Origin: Glycomyces tenuis DSM 44171
Lineage (GTDB): Bacteria > Actinomycetota > Actinomycetes > Mycobacteriales > Micromonosporaceae
Assembly (NCBI RefSeq): GCF_000427885.1
Contig: NZ_ATYW01000002.1
Coordinates: 435,199-499,198 of the forward strand
Reading direction: 5' to 3'
Length of the DNA stretch: 64,000 bases
The notes beneath the pieces were generated by a model that was not told the DNA's origin, ran no database searches, and worked only from the letters and a program-made list of their open reading frames with translations. Positions 1-8,440 of the stretch are shown here, piece after piece. Position 1 is the first letter of the stretch. Every line of letters starts with the position of its first letter. Position numbers and translations under genes: made by a program.

Positions 1-91
1 CACCGTGCACCGCTGCGTCGATCGCATCGCCCGCCGAGGCGTTCGGTGAAAGCTGAGCCGCCGTCGTCCGAGCTGGACCCGGCGGGCGCGC

Positions 92-1165
92 TCAGCAGCC
101 GACGTCGAAGGCCTCGGCCGGACCAGACGCTATGAAGCCGAACACCTCCCGGCTCGTGCCAGCGTCGACGCGGGCGTTCCATCCCACGTCGGACGCCGAG
201 ACCGTCGAGCCCGACTGGCTCCAGTCCACGTTCCAGGCGCTCGAGACCTCCTGGCCGCTCGGCCACTCCCACGACAGGTCCCAGCCGTCCACGGCCTGAT
301 CCTCGGCGTGGATCGTGACCGCGCCCTGCCAGCTCGAGCCCCAGTCGTTGACCACCGAGACGCTCGCCAGGCACGAACCGCTCGGCGGGTCGGTGGGGTC
401 GTCCGGCGGATCGGTCGGATCGCCGCCGCCGATGTCGAGCGAGTAGCTCTCGGTGCTGTACCGGTGCCCGCCGGCCGAGGAGGTGATCTCGTATCCGAAC
501 TGGATCTGGTCGATCCGCACGTCCGGCATGCGGCCGGTCTCGTAGAGCCACCGCGCGACGTCGCTGATGCCGACCGTGGCCGAGTCGGTATTGCCGGTGC
601 GGATGAAGCTGTAGACCTCGTTGGCGCCGTTGTTGCCGCGGTAGTAGTCGAAGGTGTGGCCGCCGACGGTCACGGTCGTCTCGTAGCTGCCGAGCGGCCC
701 GACCGGGCCGACTTTGCTCAGCCAGATCATGATCTCGTGCTCGTGCCCGTTGCCCCACACGTCGTAGGCGGCGTTGTAGGCGACGCCGTTCCCGCCGCTC
801 GGGCCCTCGAAGGCGACGGTGCTGTTCACCTCGGGCATCTGGCTGACCTGCTCGCCGAGCGTGTAGGAGACATTCGGGTAGCTCTTGATGCCGCCGGTGT
901 TCGGGTGGTCGGCGTCGACCCACCAGTGCGACTCGTCGACCGCCGAGATGGTCTGGGTTCCGGCTCCGGAGCCCCAGATGTTGTTGTAGACCGTGTAGTC
1001 GCCGTACATCGTGTTGCCCCACTGATCGCTGGAGGTCCAGGTGGGGGAGGTGTGGTCGGCGAAGGCGTTGAACCCCATGGGGCTCGCCGAGATCGCCAGC
1101 GCCAGGGCCGAGAAGGCCCCGAGGACCGCGATCTTCCAGGGTCGTTTCATGCGTCGTTGCTTCAT
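92..1165 (-). CDS. Secreted GH12 endoglucanase with C-terminal CBM2
   Basis: 357-aa extracellular beta-1,4-glucanase (cellulose, beta-glucan or xyloglucan). A signal peptide (about 1-36, MKQRRMKRPWKIAVLG followed by a hydrophobic stretch, ending AFA) precedes a GH12 domain at about 45-245. The probable nucleophile is Glu144 in HEHEIMIW and the acid/base is Glu226 in QFGYEI. A Pro/Thr/Asp linker (PTDPPDDPTDPP) joins a family 2 cellulose-binding module (about 264-357) bracketed by the usual Cys pair (C265, C357). I chose the ATG at 1165 because AAGG lies 8 nt upstream; an in-frame ATG at 1246 would add 27 residues without signal-peptide character. It is transcribed away from the repair operon, and palindromes in the upstream region may be operators. 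Family assignment is from motifs; the exact substrate is unknown. Confidence 0.9.
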   Translation of the reverse strand: MKQRRMKRPWKIAVLGAFSALALAISASPMGFNAFADHTSPTWTSSDQWGNTMYGDYTVYNNIWGSGAGTQTISAVDESHWWVDADHPNTGGIKSYPNVSYTLGEQVSQMPEVNSTVAFEGPSGGNGVAYNAAYDVWGNGHEHEIMIWLSKVGPVGPLGSYETTVTVGGHTFDYYRGNNGANEVYSFIRTGNTDSATVGISDVARWLYETGRMPDVRIDQIQFGYEITSSAGGHRYSTESYSLDIGGGDPTDPPDDPTDPPSGSCLASVSVVNDWGSSWQGAVTIHAEDQAVDGWDLSWEWPSGQEVSSAWNVDWSQSGSTVSASDVGWNARVDAGTSREVFGFIASGPAEAFDVGC

Positions 1166-1263
1166 GGCCATGCCCTTGTGATCGGGGCGGGAGCGCGCGG
1201 ATGCCGGGATCGACCGCCGCTGCCGCCGAGGAGTCGACGCCGCCAATTAATATTGACGAACGT

Positions 1264-1284
1264 CTCTACAATCGCAGTGTAGAG
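1264..1284. promoter_or_regulatory. Perfect inverted repeat upstream of the GH12 gene
   Basis: CTCTACA (1264-1270) and TGTAGAG (1278-1284) form a perfect 7-bp inverted repeat with a 7-nt spacer, about 100 bp upstream of the chosen start. Its symmetry and position suggest a repressor or activator site for the cellulase gene. It does not match the well-known cellulose regulator CebR consensus (TGGGAGCGCTCCCA). No experimental support. Confidence 0.4.
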
Positions 1285-1297
1285 TGGACCGCTCCCC

Positions 1298-1310
1298 AGC
1301 GCAATGCGCT
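1298..1310. promoter_or_regulatory. Second palindrome upstream of the GH12 gene
   Basis: AGCGCA-A-TGCGCT is a perfect 6+1+6 palindrome about 135 bp upstream of the glucanase start and about 45 bp downstream of the nurA stop. It may be an operator or a small hairpin at the end of the repair operon transcript. Confidence 0.3.
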
Positions 1311-1353
1311 GCTGATACTCTGCCGCGCGAAGGCGGCGGGGCCGAGGCCTGCT

Positions 1354-2268
1354 TTACAGCCCGGCCGCCGATGAGACTCGCACCGAACGCAGCAGCAGCC
1401 TCGCGTCGCCCAACCGCCGCTTGAGGCGCCGCTCCAGTCCCGCGATGGGCGTGAGGTTCTGCGGAGCGCGCGCGTCCTTGTGCGCGGCGGACCCCAAGGG
1501 CGGCAAGGCCGCGGCGGTCGCATCGGCCAGCGCGATCGCCGCCTCCTCGCTCAAGGCGTCGGCGGCCTCGATCCTGGCCACGCCCGCCCAGCCCCGCGAG
1601 CCCGCCCCCGGCAGCCGCAGATACCACGAGTAGCGCGGCCACGTCGTCAGCAGGTGGAACACCGGCGTGCGCTGCCCGGGCCGCAGCTGCTCCACCACGC
1701 CGTTCAACGGCCCCTGAAGATAGGACCGGTGGTGGCTCTTGATGTAGCCCACCGCGTTCGGCAGCCTGGTGCGCCCGCGCAGCGTCCCGTCGAGCACGGA
1801 CAGCTCGGCGTCCATGGCGACGGCGGCGGCGACCTTCGCCTCCAAGGCCGCCATGGCGGCCTGGCTGGCGGCGATGAGCTCGGCCGAGTCGGCCGCGTCG
1901 GCCTTGCGGTACGGGTACTGGCCGAAGTCGGTGCCCGGATCGAGCGGCGCGAACAGGCCCCGCTCGACCGAGGACTCGGTGACGGCCGAAGTGCCCCCGT
2001 CGAGGTCGCAGGCGACGGCGCCGGCGGCCCAGGAGACGCACACGCCGGGCCAGCGGCCGGCCTCGTCGCTCAGCTCGACGCGCGCGTCGACGCGCCTGAC
2101 GCCGTCGACCACCAGCAGCCGCGTCGGGCCCGCACCGGGCGCGTCCACCGGCGCCCACGCCTTGGCCGGCGTCTCCACCTCGACGTTGACGGTGGCCGAG
2201 TCCGAGCGCGACGGCGACTCGGCGTTGTCGGCGAAGGACGGATCCCAGGCGTCGACGGTGATCTGCAC
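1354..2268 (-). CDS. nurA: NurA-like DNA double-strand-break repair nuclease
   Basis: 304-aa NurA-domain protein, the nuclease partner of the HerA motor. The N-terminal part carries the acidic metal site typical of the family (LLVVDGVRRVDAR), and the C-terminal half contains the conserved region around SHHRSYLQGPLNGVVEQLRP and the FHLLTTWPRYSWYLRLPG stretch. The start is GTG at 2268, two bases after the sbcC stop; longer in-frame extensions upstream read through sbcC in another frame and were discarded. It is last in the herA-sbcD-sbcC-nurA operon, so translation is probably coupled. Known from the family: HerA-NurA resects DNA ends together with Mre11-Rad50 (SbcCD in bacteria). Assignment rests on context plus motifs. 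Confidence 0.8.
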   Translation of the reverse strand: MQITVDAWDPSFADNAESPSRSDSATVNVEVETPAKAWAPVDAPGAGPTRLLVVDGVRRVDARVELSDEAGRWPGVCVSWAAGAVACDLDGGTSAVTESSVERGLFAPLDPGTDFGQYPYRKADAADSAELIAASQAAMAALEAKVAAAVAMDAELSVLDGTLRGRTRLPNAVGYIKSHHRSYLQGPLNGVVEQLRPGQRTPVFHLLTTWPRYSWYLRLPGAGSRGWAGVARIEAADALSEEAAIALADATAAALPPLGSAAHKDARAPQNLTPIAGLERRLKRRLGDARLLLRSVRVSSAAGL

Positions 2269-2270
2269 GG

Positions 2271-4703
2271 CTACTCCAGAGTCTTCTCGACGTGGGAACC
2301 CTTGGCGTCCTTGACGATACGGAAACGAACCGGCACGCGCTCGGCGAGGTCGGCGACGTGCGTGACCAGCCCGACGGTGCGCTCGCTGGAGACCGTCAGC
2401 GCCTCCAGCGTGGTGGCGACGGCGTCGAGGGTCTCCGGGTCGAGCGTGCCGAAGCCCTCGTCGAGGATGATCGACTCCAGGCACGCGCCGTCGCGCGAGA
2501 GGCTCGCCAACTGGTCGGACAGCGCGAGCGCCAGCGACAGCGACGCCGCGAAGGTCTCGCCGCCCGACAGGCTCCGCGCCGGGCGCGCCATGTCCGCGTC
2601 GTGGTGGTCGACCACCCAGAAGTCCTGGTCGCGGTAGATCAGGTCGTACTGGCCGCCGGTGATGCGGCCCAGCATGACCGTCGCCCCGGCGACGAGCTCG
2701 TCGAGCGCCTCGCTCAACAGCCACTCCATGAAGCGGCGGGCCTCCAGATGCTTCGCGAGCTCCTTGGCGACCTCGGCCTCGTGCGCGAAGCGGCGCGCCT
2801 CGGCCTCGAGCTCGACGCGGCGGCCCCGCGCCTCGCGCAGCTGCGCGGCCGCCGCCCGAGCGGACTCGACGGCCGCGGCGTGCACGGCCACGTAGTCGCC
2901 GCCGGTGCCCGTGCGCGGCACGGCGACGTCGAACTCGGTCATCGCGGCGAGCAGCTCGGCCCGCAGCGTCGCGGCCCGCCCGTCGAGCGACTTGAGTTCC
3001 GCTCGGGCGGCCTCGCGTGCGGCCGAAGCCTTCTCCAGCGCCCCCGCGGCCCATTCGACGAGGCGCCCCCAGCTCTCGGCCAGGTCCGCCCCGGCCGCTG
3101 GCGGCCCGAGGACGGCGACCTGGTCCCGGGCGTGCCCGAACTCCCGCCAGGCCCGCTGCTGCTGCTCTTCGGCGCCCGCCTTGCGCTTCTCGGCCTCCCG
3201 CAGCGCCCGCCTCGCGGCCTTGAGCGCCGCGGCGGTGCCGCTGAGCAGCCGCCCCGCCTCGGCCGCGGCCTCGCGGCGAGCCTGGAGCGCATCGGCTTCC
3301 GGCACGCCTTCGAGCTTCTTGACCAGGCGGCGGCGCTTGACGTCGAGCTCGGTGAGGCGCTCGGTGTAGCTGTCGAGCTTCGCCTGGAGGTTCACCACGG
3401 CGGCCTGCGCGTCCTTGTACTCGGCGGTGGCCGTCTGCGACGCCTGCTGGGCCTCCTCCAGGGCCGCGGAGAGGTCCCGCTCGGGGACCGCCTCGACGGC
3501 GCGGTCGCACACCGGGCAGTCCTCTCCGGCGGCCAGCTCGGCCCGCAGCGTCCCGGCCAGGTCCGCCATGCGGGCCTTGTGGACGGCGGCGTGCTGGATC
3601 TCGACCTCTTCGGCGGCGGCCCCTTCGAGCTCCTTGGCCTCCTCGAACTGGTGGCGCAGCTCCTCGGTCAGCTCGCGGCCGGTCTTCAGGCTCGCCTCGG
3701 TCTCGGCGAGCTCCTCCCACGCCTTGAGCTGCCGCTCGATGAGCGCCAGATCGAGCCCGTCGAGTTCGGCGCGCAGACGCTCGTCCTCGGCCTCGGTGGC
3801 CTCGACCTCCGCGGCCTTCGCCTTGACGCGTTCGAGCGCGTCGGCGAGCTGCGCGGCGATGTCGTCGACGCCGCCGGGCCGCTTGATGTACGTCAGGGAC
3901 GCCAGGTTCGCCTCGCCCTCGCTCAGGCGCCGCCGAGCGGTCTCGACGGCGGTCTCGAGCCCGTCGAGCGCCCCGGCCTTGTCCCGCACCGGCTCGGTGA
4001 GCTTCTCGAGCTTCTCGACCCGCAGCGCCGCCGCCGCGAGGTCCTCATCGCTCACCTGCGGGACCTTCTGCAGCTGCGCCTCGAGGGTCCGCTGCGCCGT
4101 GGCGGCGGCGTCCCGTTTGGCGCCCGCGAGCTGCTGGACCCTCCGATAGGCGCTGTGCCCCAAGAGGTTCTCGAGGATCTTGCGCCGGTCGGCGGCCGTG
4201 GCGTGCAGGAACTCGGCGAACTCGCCCTGCGGCAGCAGCACGCACTTGGTGAACTGGTCGAACGGCAGCCCCACGATCCGCTCGGCGGCGGCGCTCACCG
4301 CCGAGGGGCTCCCCGCGAGCGGCCTGCCCAGGCCCTCGACGAGCTCGGTGTCGTCGGCCGGGTCCACCCCGTCCGGCAGCTGCTCCAAAGCGGCCATGGT
4401 GGTCTTGACGTTGCCGTTCTTGTCGCGTCGCAGGATCCTGGTCGCCACGTAGTTGGCGCCCGCGGCGGCGAACACCAGCCGCACCCGCCCCTCCACCGCC
4501 GACGGGGCGATCGCGTGCTGCGTGGTGTTGTTGCGCCACCGCGGCGTGCGCCCGTACAGCGCGAAGCACATCGCGTCGAGCACCGTGGACTTGCCCGCGC
4601 CGGTGGGGCCGGTGAGCGCGAAGAAGTCGACGTCGGTGAAGTCGAGCGTCGAGGCCTCGGTGTAGGAACCGAAGCCGTGCATGTCCAAGCGTATCGGCCG
4701 CAT
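2271..4703 (-). CDS. sbcC: SbcC, Rad50-like ATPase of the SbcCD nuclease
   Basis: 810-aa SMC-type ATPase acting with SbcD to open and degrade hairpins and DNA ends. Walker A is GPTGAGKST at residues 32-40. Two long coiled-coil arms rich in Ala, Glu, Arg and Leu flank a zinc hook Cys396-Pro-Val-Cys399 in a DCPVCDR context. The C-terminal half has the ABC signature SLSGGETFAASLSLALALS and Walker B with the D-loop (IILDEGFGTLDPET). Length is short compared with E. coli SbcC (1048 aa) but usual for actinobacteria. The ATG at 4703 shares one base with the sbcD stop (TGATG), indicating translational coupling; upstream in-frame sequence is an out-of-frame read of sbcD. Confidence 0.95.
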   Translation of the reverse strand: MRPIRLDMHGFGSYTEASTLDFTDVDFFALTGPTGAGKSTVLDAMCFALYGRTPRWRNNTTQHAIAPSAVEGRVRLVFAAAGANYVATRILRRDKNGNVKTTMAALEQLPDGVDPADDTELVEGLGRPLAGSPSAVSAAAERIVGLPFDQFTKCVLLPQGEFAEFLHATAADRRKILENLLGHSAYRRVQQLAGAKRDAAATAQRTLEAQLQKVPQVSDEDLAAAALRVEKLEKLTEPVRDKAGALDGLETAVETARRRLSEGEANLASLTYIKRPGGVDDIAAQLADALERVKAKAAEVEATEAEDERLRAELDGLDLALIERQLKAWEELAETEASLKTGRELTEELRHQFEEAKELEGAAAEEVEIQHAAVHKARMADLAGTLRAELAAGEDCPVCDRAVEAVPERDLSAALEEAQQASQTATAEYKDAQAAVVNLQAKLDSYTERLTELDVKRRRLVKKLEGVPEADALQARREAAAEAGRLLSGTAAALKAARRALREAEKRKAGAEEQQQRAWREFGHARDQVAVLGPPAAGADLAESWGRLVEWAAGALEKASAAREAARAELKSLDGRAATLRAELLAAMTEFDVAVPRTGTGGDYVAVHAAAVESARAAAAQLREARGRRVELEAEARRFAHEAEVAKELAKHLEARRFMEWLLSEALDELVAGATVMLGRITGGQYDLIYRDQDFWVVDHHDADMARPARSLSGGETFAASLSLALALSDQLASLSRDGACLESIILDEGFGTLDPETLDAVATTLEALTVSSERTVGLVTHVADLAERVPVRFRIVKDAKGSHVEKTLE

Positions 4704-5860
4704 CAGGTCTCCTCTGCCGCGACGGTCTGCGTCTCCTCGTACAGCTCGGCGAACAGCTTCGCCACGGCCGGGTCGTCGTGCCCGGTCTCGGCGAGGTAGG
4801 CGTCGAACAGCTCCCCGGGGCTGCGGCCCGAGCGCCGCTGCCGCGGCGCGGCCGCCTCGGCGCGCATCACCGGGTCGATGTGGATCTGCACGGCCCGGGG
4901 GAACAGCTCGGCCACCTCGCCGCGCAGGCCCGCGCGGGCCGGTTCGGTGACGAACACCCGCAGCCACGCGCGCTCGTCCACTTCCACTTCGCGCAGCTCC
5001 TCGAGCGTGCCGCGCAGCGTCTTGAGCGGCACCGCCTCGCTCAGCGGCACCTGCCGCACCCGAGCGGGCGTGTCGGCGGTGACGTCGACGAGCGTCACGC
5101 TCGGCGTGTGGTCCTCCTCGCCGAAGTCCACCGCGAGCGGCCCGCCCGAGTACCGGATCGGGCACGGCCCCTCGATCTTCTGCGCCTTGTGCAGGTGCCC
5201 CAAGGCGACGTAGTTCGTCGAGGCCGGGAAGACCGCCGCCGGGACCGCGTAGTCGGCCACGGTGTGGACCTCCCGCTCGCCGCCGCCGACCTTCCCGCCG
5301 ACCACCGTCAGGTGCCCGCAGAACAGGTCCACCTCGTCGCCGCTGAAGCCCTGCGAGAGCGCGGACACCATGCGCCGCAGGTGATCGGCGTAGGCCGACT
5401 CGGTGTCCGCGGCGCTCAGCTCGAACAGCTCGGCCGCCCTGACCGCATACCGCTGGCTGACGAACGGCAGCGCCGCCAGCCGCCACCGCTCGCCGCCGGC
5501 CGTCTGCCCGGTGACGAGGTGGTCGGCGGCCTTGCCGATGCGGCCCCGCAGGTGGATGCCCGCGGCGGCGGCCCATTCCCGCAGCGCCTCCAGGCCCGGC
5601 CCGTTGTCGTGGTTCCCGGCGATCGCCACGACCTCGGCGCCCGTGTCGCGCAGCGCCGACAGCGTCGCCGTCAGCAGCTTCTGCGCGGCACTGGACGGCG
5701 AGGCCGTGTCGTACAGGTCCCCGGCCACGATCACCAGGTCGACGCTTTCGTCGCGGGCGATCTGCACGATCTGGCCGAACACGGCCCGCTGCTCGTCCAG
5801 CCGCGCTCGGCCCTTCAACGTGACGCCGACGTGCCAGTCGGAGGTGTGCAGGATTCGCAA
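4703..5860 (-). CDS. sbcD: SbcD, Mre11-like nuclease subunit
   Basis: 385-aa calcineurin-like metallophosphoesterase, the catalytic subunit of SbcCD (ATP-dependent dsDNA exonuclease, ssDNA endonuclease). All metal-site blocks are visible in order: SDWHVG (residues 7-12), VAGDLYD, AGNHDN, CGHLTVVGG and ALGHLHKAQ. The C-terminal part is the SbcD capping domain. It starts 20 bp after the herA stop and overlaps sbcC by one base. Part of the end-processing operon. Confidence 0.95.
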   Translation of the reverse strand: MRILHTSDWHVGVTLKGRARLDEQRAVFGQIVQIARDESVDLVIVAGDLYDTASPSSAAQKLLTATLSALRDTGAEVVAIAGNHDNGPGLEALREWAAAAGIHLRGRIGKAADHLVTGQTAGGERWRLAALPFVSQRYAVRAAELFELSAADTESAYADHLRRMVSALSQGFSGDEVDLFCGHLTVVGGKVGGGEREVHTVADYAVPAAVFPASTNYVALGHLHKAQKIEGPCPIRYSGGPLAVDFGEEDHTPSVTLVDVTADTPARVRQVPLSEAVPLKTLRGTLEELREVEVDERAWLRVFVTEPARAGLRGEVAELFPRAVQIHIDPVMRAEAAAPRQRRSGRSPGELFDAYLAETGHDDPAVAKLFAELYEETQTVAAEET

Positions 5861-5880
5861 GGCGGACTCCTCAACGCGAG

Positions 5881-7596
5881 CTAGAACGGGATGTCGTCAT
5901 CGTCATCGTCACCGGCGAGGTCGAACGGGTCGACCTTCGCCGTCACGGACCTGGCCGACGACGCCGGGGCCGAGCCCGCCTCGGCCGGCCTGGTGGCCCA
6001 CGCCGGGAACGGGAAGTTCACCACCAGCGGCACCGGCAGCTCCGGCTGGCCGACGAACATGGTGCCCGGCTTGGCCATCAGCACCCGCTGGCGCTGCGCC
6101 TGCGTGAGGAAGCCGTACTCCGGGCGCGTCGCCTCGGCCGCGTCGAGGCGCCCGACGACGCGCACCGCCGAGTTCGAGGCGATGCGCCGCTCGACCTCGC
6201 TGGCGGTCTGCTGCGCTCCGATGAGGACCACCCCGAGCGAGCGGCCGCGCTCGGCGATGTCGAGCAGGATGTCCTTGATCGGGCTGGTGCCCTCCCGCGG
6301 CGCGTACTTGTTGAGCTCGTCGAGGACGACGAACTGGAGCGGCCGGGCCGTCCCGGCCTTCTCCTTGCGCTCGAACTCGCCGCGCAGCACCACGCCGACG
6401 ACGAAGCGCTGCGCCCGGTCGGGCAGGTTGTGCAGGTCCACGACCGTCACCTGCGCCTCGGAGGAGATCGCCTTGCCCCGCGGCGGCAGGTCCCCGCGGA
6501 TGAGCCGCCCGATGTCCCGCCCGGAGGCGATGAGGCGGCGGATGAACGCGTTGACCGTGCCCAGGCCGATCGCCGAACCGGCCCATTCGATGCGGGTGGC
6601 GTCGTCGGAGAGCCGCTCGCAGATCAGGTCGACCAGGTCCCGGTACGTCGTCAGCAGCTGCCCGTCGACGGCGACCGCGCCGTTGTCCTTCGGGCGGGCC
6701 TCCTTGCGCAGCCGCGCGGCCACCTGGTGGACGACCATCGTGTACTGCTGGCGGTCGTCGTCGGCGTCGGCGAACACGAACGGCAGGAGTCCGCCGGAGC
6801 AGAACTCGGCGAGCGTCCAGTAGAACGCGTCGACGCCGGTGGACCGGCACGCCACGTCCGGGACGCCGTTGTTGTCGCCCTCCCGGGGCGGGGCGAGCAC
6901 CTCCACGGACTTGAACGCCCCCGGCGCCATCCCCAGCTTCCGGTACGATTCGCGGATCTCGTCGTCGATCCTGGTGTTGTCGTGGTCGAGCAGCAGCAGG
7001 TCCTCGCCCTTGACGTTGAAGATCAGCGCCTTCGTGTTCGCGGCCTCGGCGCCGATCGCGCCCGAGTGCAGCAGCGAGTACAGCAGCCACGTCGCGAACG
7101 ACGTCTTCGTCGCCACGCCTGAGATGCCCGAGATGGACACGTGCGCGCCGCGGGTGCCGTCGAGGAAGTCGGCGTTGAGGAACACCGCCTGGCCGTCCCG
7201 TGAGAACCCCAGCGGCACTTGGCGTTCCATGCCGTCGAAGTACAGTGCCCGGTCCCGCTCGGAGCCGGTGGCGCGCTCGACCGCCGCGCCCGGCGTCGGC
7301 GGCACGAACACCTCGGGCTCCACTCTCGTCACAGTGACCTCGGCGGCCTCCTGCACCTGCGCGGGCAGCAGCCCTCCGGCGATGTCGAACACGTCGGAGT
7401 CGAACTGCGCGCCCTCGTGGCGGCTGCGGACCGCGGTGACCACCCCGGAGATGCGGACCGGCCCCACGCCGGGGACCTCCCGCTCGGTGGTGAGCACGTC
7501 GTCGAGCTGCGCGTACGCCTCCGGGCCGACGCCGACCCAGAACGAGAGGGGTGTGGCGTCCTCGGTGCCGAGCACCCTGCCCACCGAATCATTCAT
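5881..7596 (-). CDS. herA: HerA-like DNA translocase ATPase with an SSB-like C-terminal tip
   Basis: 571-aa FtsK/HerA-superfamily ATPase (DUF87 type). The N-terminal third resembles the HAS-barrel. The P-loop GISGVATKTS (157-166) has Thr163 in place of the usual Gly before Lys164. Walker B is FVVLDELNK with Asp426-Glu427, and a sensor-like VVLIGAQQTAS follows. In archaea HerA pumps DNA into NurA; here nurA and sbcCD are downstream in the same operon. The last nine residues are DDDDDDIPF, of which the final six equal the E. coli SSB tip (DDDIPF). Three ATGs are near the start (7605, 7602, 7596). The one at 7602 overlaps the upstream stop as TGATG, while 7596 is 9 nt from GAGAGG, so the start may be two residues earlier. 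Confidence 0.88.
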   Translation of the reverse strand: MNDSVGRVLGTEDATPLSFWVGVGPEAYAQLDDVLTTEREVPGVGPVRISGVVTAVRSRHEGAQFDSDVFDIAGGLLPAQVQEAAEVTVTRVEPEVFVPPTPGAAVERATGSERDRALYFDGMERQVPLGFSRDGQAVFLNADFLDGTRGAHVSISGISGVATKTSFATWLLYSLLHSGAIGAEAANTKALIFNVKGEDLLLLDHDNTRIDDEIRESYRKLGMAPGAFKSVEVLAPPREGDNNGVPDVACRSTGVDAFYWTLAEFCSGGLLPFVFADADDDRQQYTMVVHQVAARLRKEARPKDNGAVAVDGQLLTTYRDLVDLICERLSDDATRIEWAGSAIGLGTVNAFIRRLIASGRDIGRLIRGDLPPRGKAISSEAQVTVVDLHNLPDRAQRFVVGVVLRGEFERKEKAGTARPLQFVVLDELNKYAPREGTSPIKDILLDIAERGRSLGVVLIGAQQTASEVERRIASNSAVRVVGRLDAAEATRPEYGFLTQAQRQRVLMAKPGTMFVGQPELPVPLVVNFPFPAWATRPAEAGSAPASSARSVTAKVDPFDLAGDDDDDDIPF

Positions 7597-7601
7597 GCGC
7601 A

Positions 7602-8339
7602 TCATCCTCTCAGGTACCGGAGGATCAGGTTGCCCTCGGCTTCGATGACGTGTCGCAGCCGCAGCGGCCGGGCCGACGCGGCCGCCCGCCCCTCCGCGAC
7701 CCGGATCGGGCCCGCGCCCACGAGCAGCGGCGAGACCGTCAGACACAGCTCGTCGACCAGGTCGGCGGCGATCAGCTCGCCGAAGACCCGCGGCCCGCCC
7801 TCGCACAGGACGCGCCGCAGGCCCCGCTCGCGAAGCACCCCGAGCGCCGCCTCGTAGTCGATCTCGCCGTGGCCGACCGCGACGACGTCGGCCACCTCCC
7901 GCAGCGCCGCCATGTGGCCCACGGCGGCGTCGGCCGCGCAGACCACGACCGGGCGGCGCGGCGCGTGCGTGAACAGCGCCGCCTCCGGATCGAGCCGGGC
8001 CGACCGCGACGCCACCGCCATCACCGGCACCCGGGGGAGCCCCCGCTCCGTGCGCCAGGCCTCCCGCTCGGGGTCGAGCACCAGCGGCCCGTAGCCTTCG
8101 GCGAGCACCGTCCCCGAGCCGGCGAGCAGCACGTCGCACGAGGCGCGCAACACCTTGAAGACCCGCTTGTCGGCCTTCCCCGACAGCGGCCCGGAAAGCC
8201 CTTCCAATGTGGCCGCCCCGTCGGCGCTGGACACGAAGTTGACCCGCAGCCAATCCTCCTCGGGAGGCTCGTACGCCTCGTGGAGTTCGGCCTCGCTCAG
8301 CTCGTCGAGCCTGAGATACTGCACATCTGGCACGGCCAC
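7602..8339 (-). CDS. RibD C-terminal (pyrimidine reductase) family protein
   Basis: 245-aa single-domain member of the dihydrofolate-reductase-like RibD_C family. It has the N-terminal substrate strand (VNFVSSADGAATLEG), the NADPH-binding region around LLAGSGTVLAEGYGP, and a C-terminal block LCEGGPRVFGELIAADLVDELCLTVSPLLVG. RibD proper also needs an N-terminal deaminase, which is absent, so this is probably not the main riboflavin enzyme; its substrate is unknown. Its stop overlaps the herA start region, so it heads the same transcript, and its association with the repair genes may be only positional. Confidence 0.8.
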   Translation of the reverse strand: MAVPDVQYLRLDELSEAELHEAYEPPEEDWLRVNFVSSADGAATLEGLSGPLSGKADKRVFKVLRASCDVLLAGSGTVLAEGYGPLVLDPEREAWRTERGLPRVPVMAVASRSARLDPEAALFTHAPRRPVVVCAADAAVGHMAALREVADVVAVGHGEIDYEAALGVLRERGLRRVLCEGGPRVFGELIAADLVDELCLTVSPLLVGAGPIRVAEGRAAASARPLRLRHVIEAEGNLILRYLRG

Positions 8340-8440
8340 AACCTAACTCATCGGCCCGACAACATCGCTCCCGCGACACCGGCCGAGCGGGGCGGACGCG
8401 GGGCGCCCACCTCAGCATGGCACGGCCCGCGCCGGTCGGC

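Noticed and set aside
2..49. Possible end of a gene entering the window on the plus strand
   Set aside because: A 15-codon frame ending TGA at 47-49 could be a C-terminus, but it is too short to support.
2292..4799. A plus-strand open frame of 835 codons over sbcC
   Set aside because: It is antisense to a clear SbcC with all motifs. Its composition (Arg, Gly, Leu-rich, no domain) is that of a high-GC antisense shadow.
4704..5576. N-terminal extension of SbcC over sbcD
   Set aside because: The Walker A motif is 32 residues from the ATG at 4703, as expected for SbcC; the extension is sbcD read in another frame.
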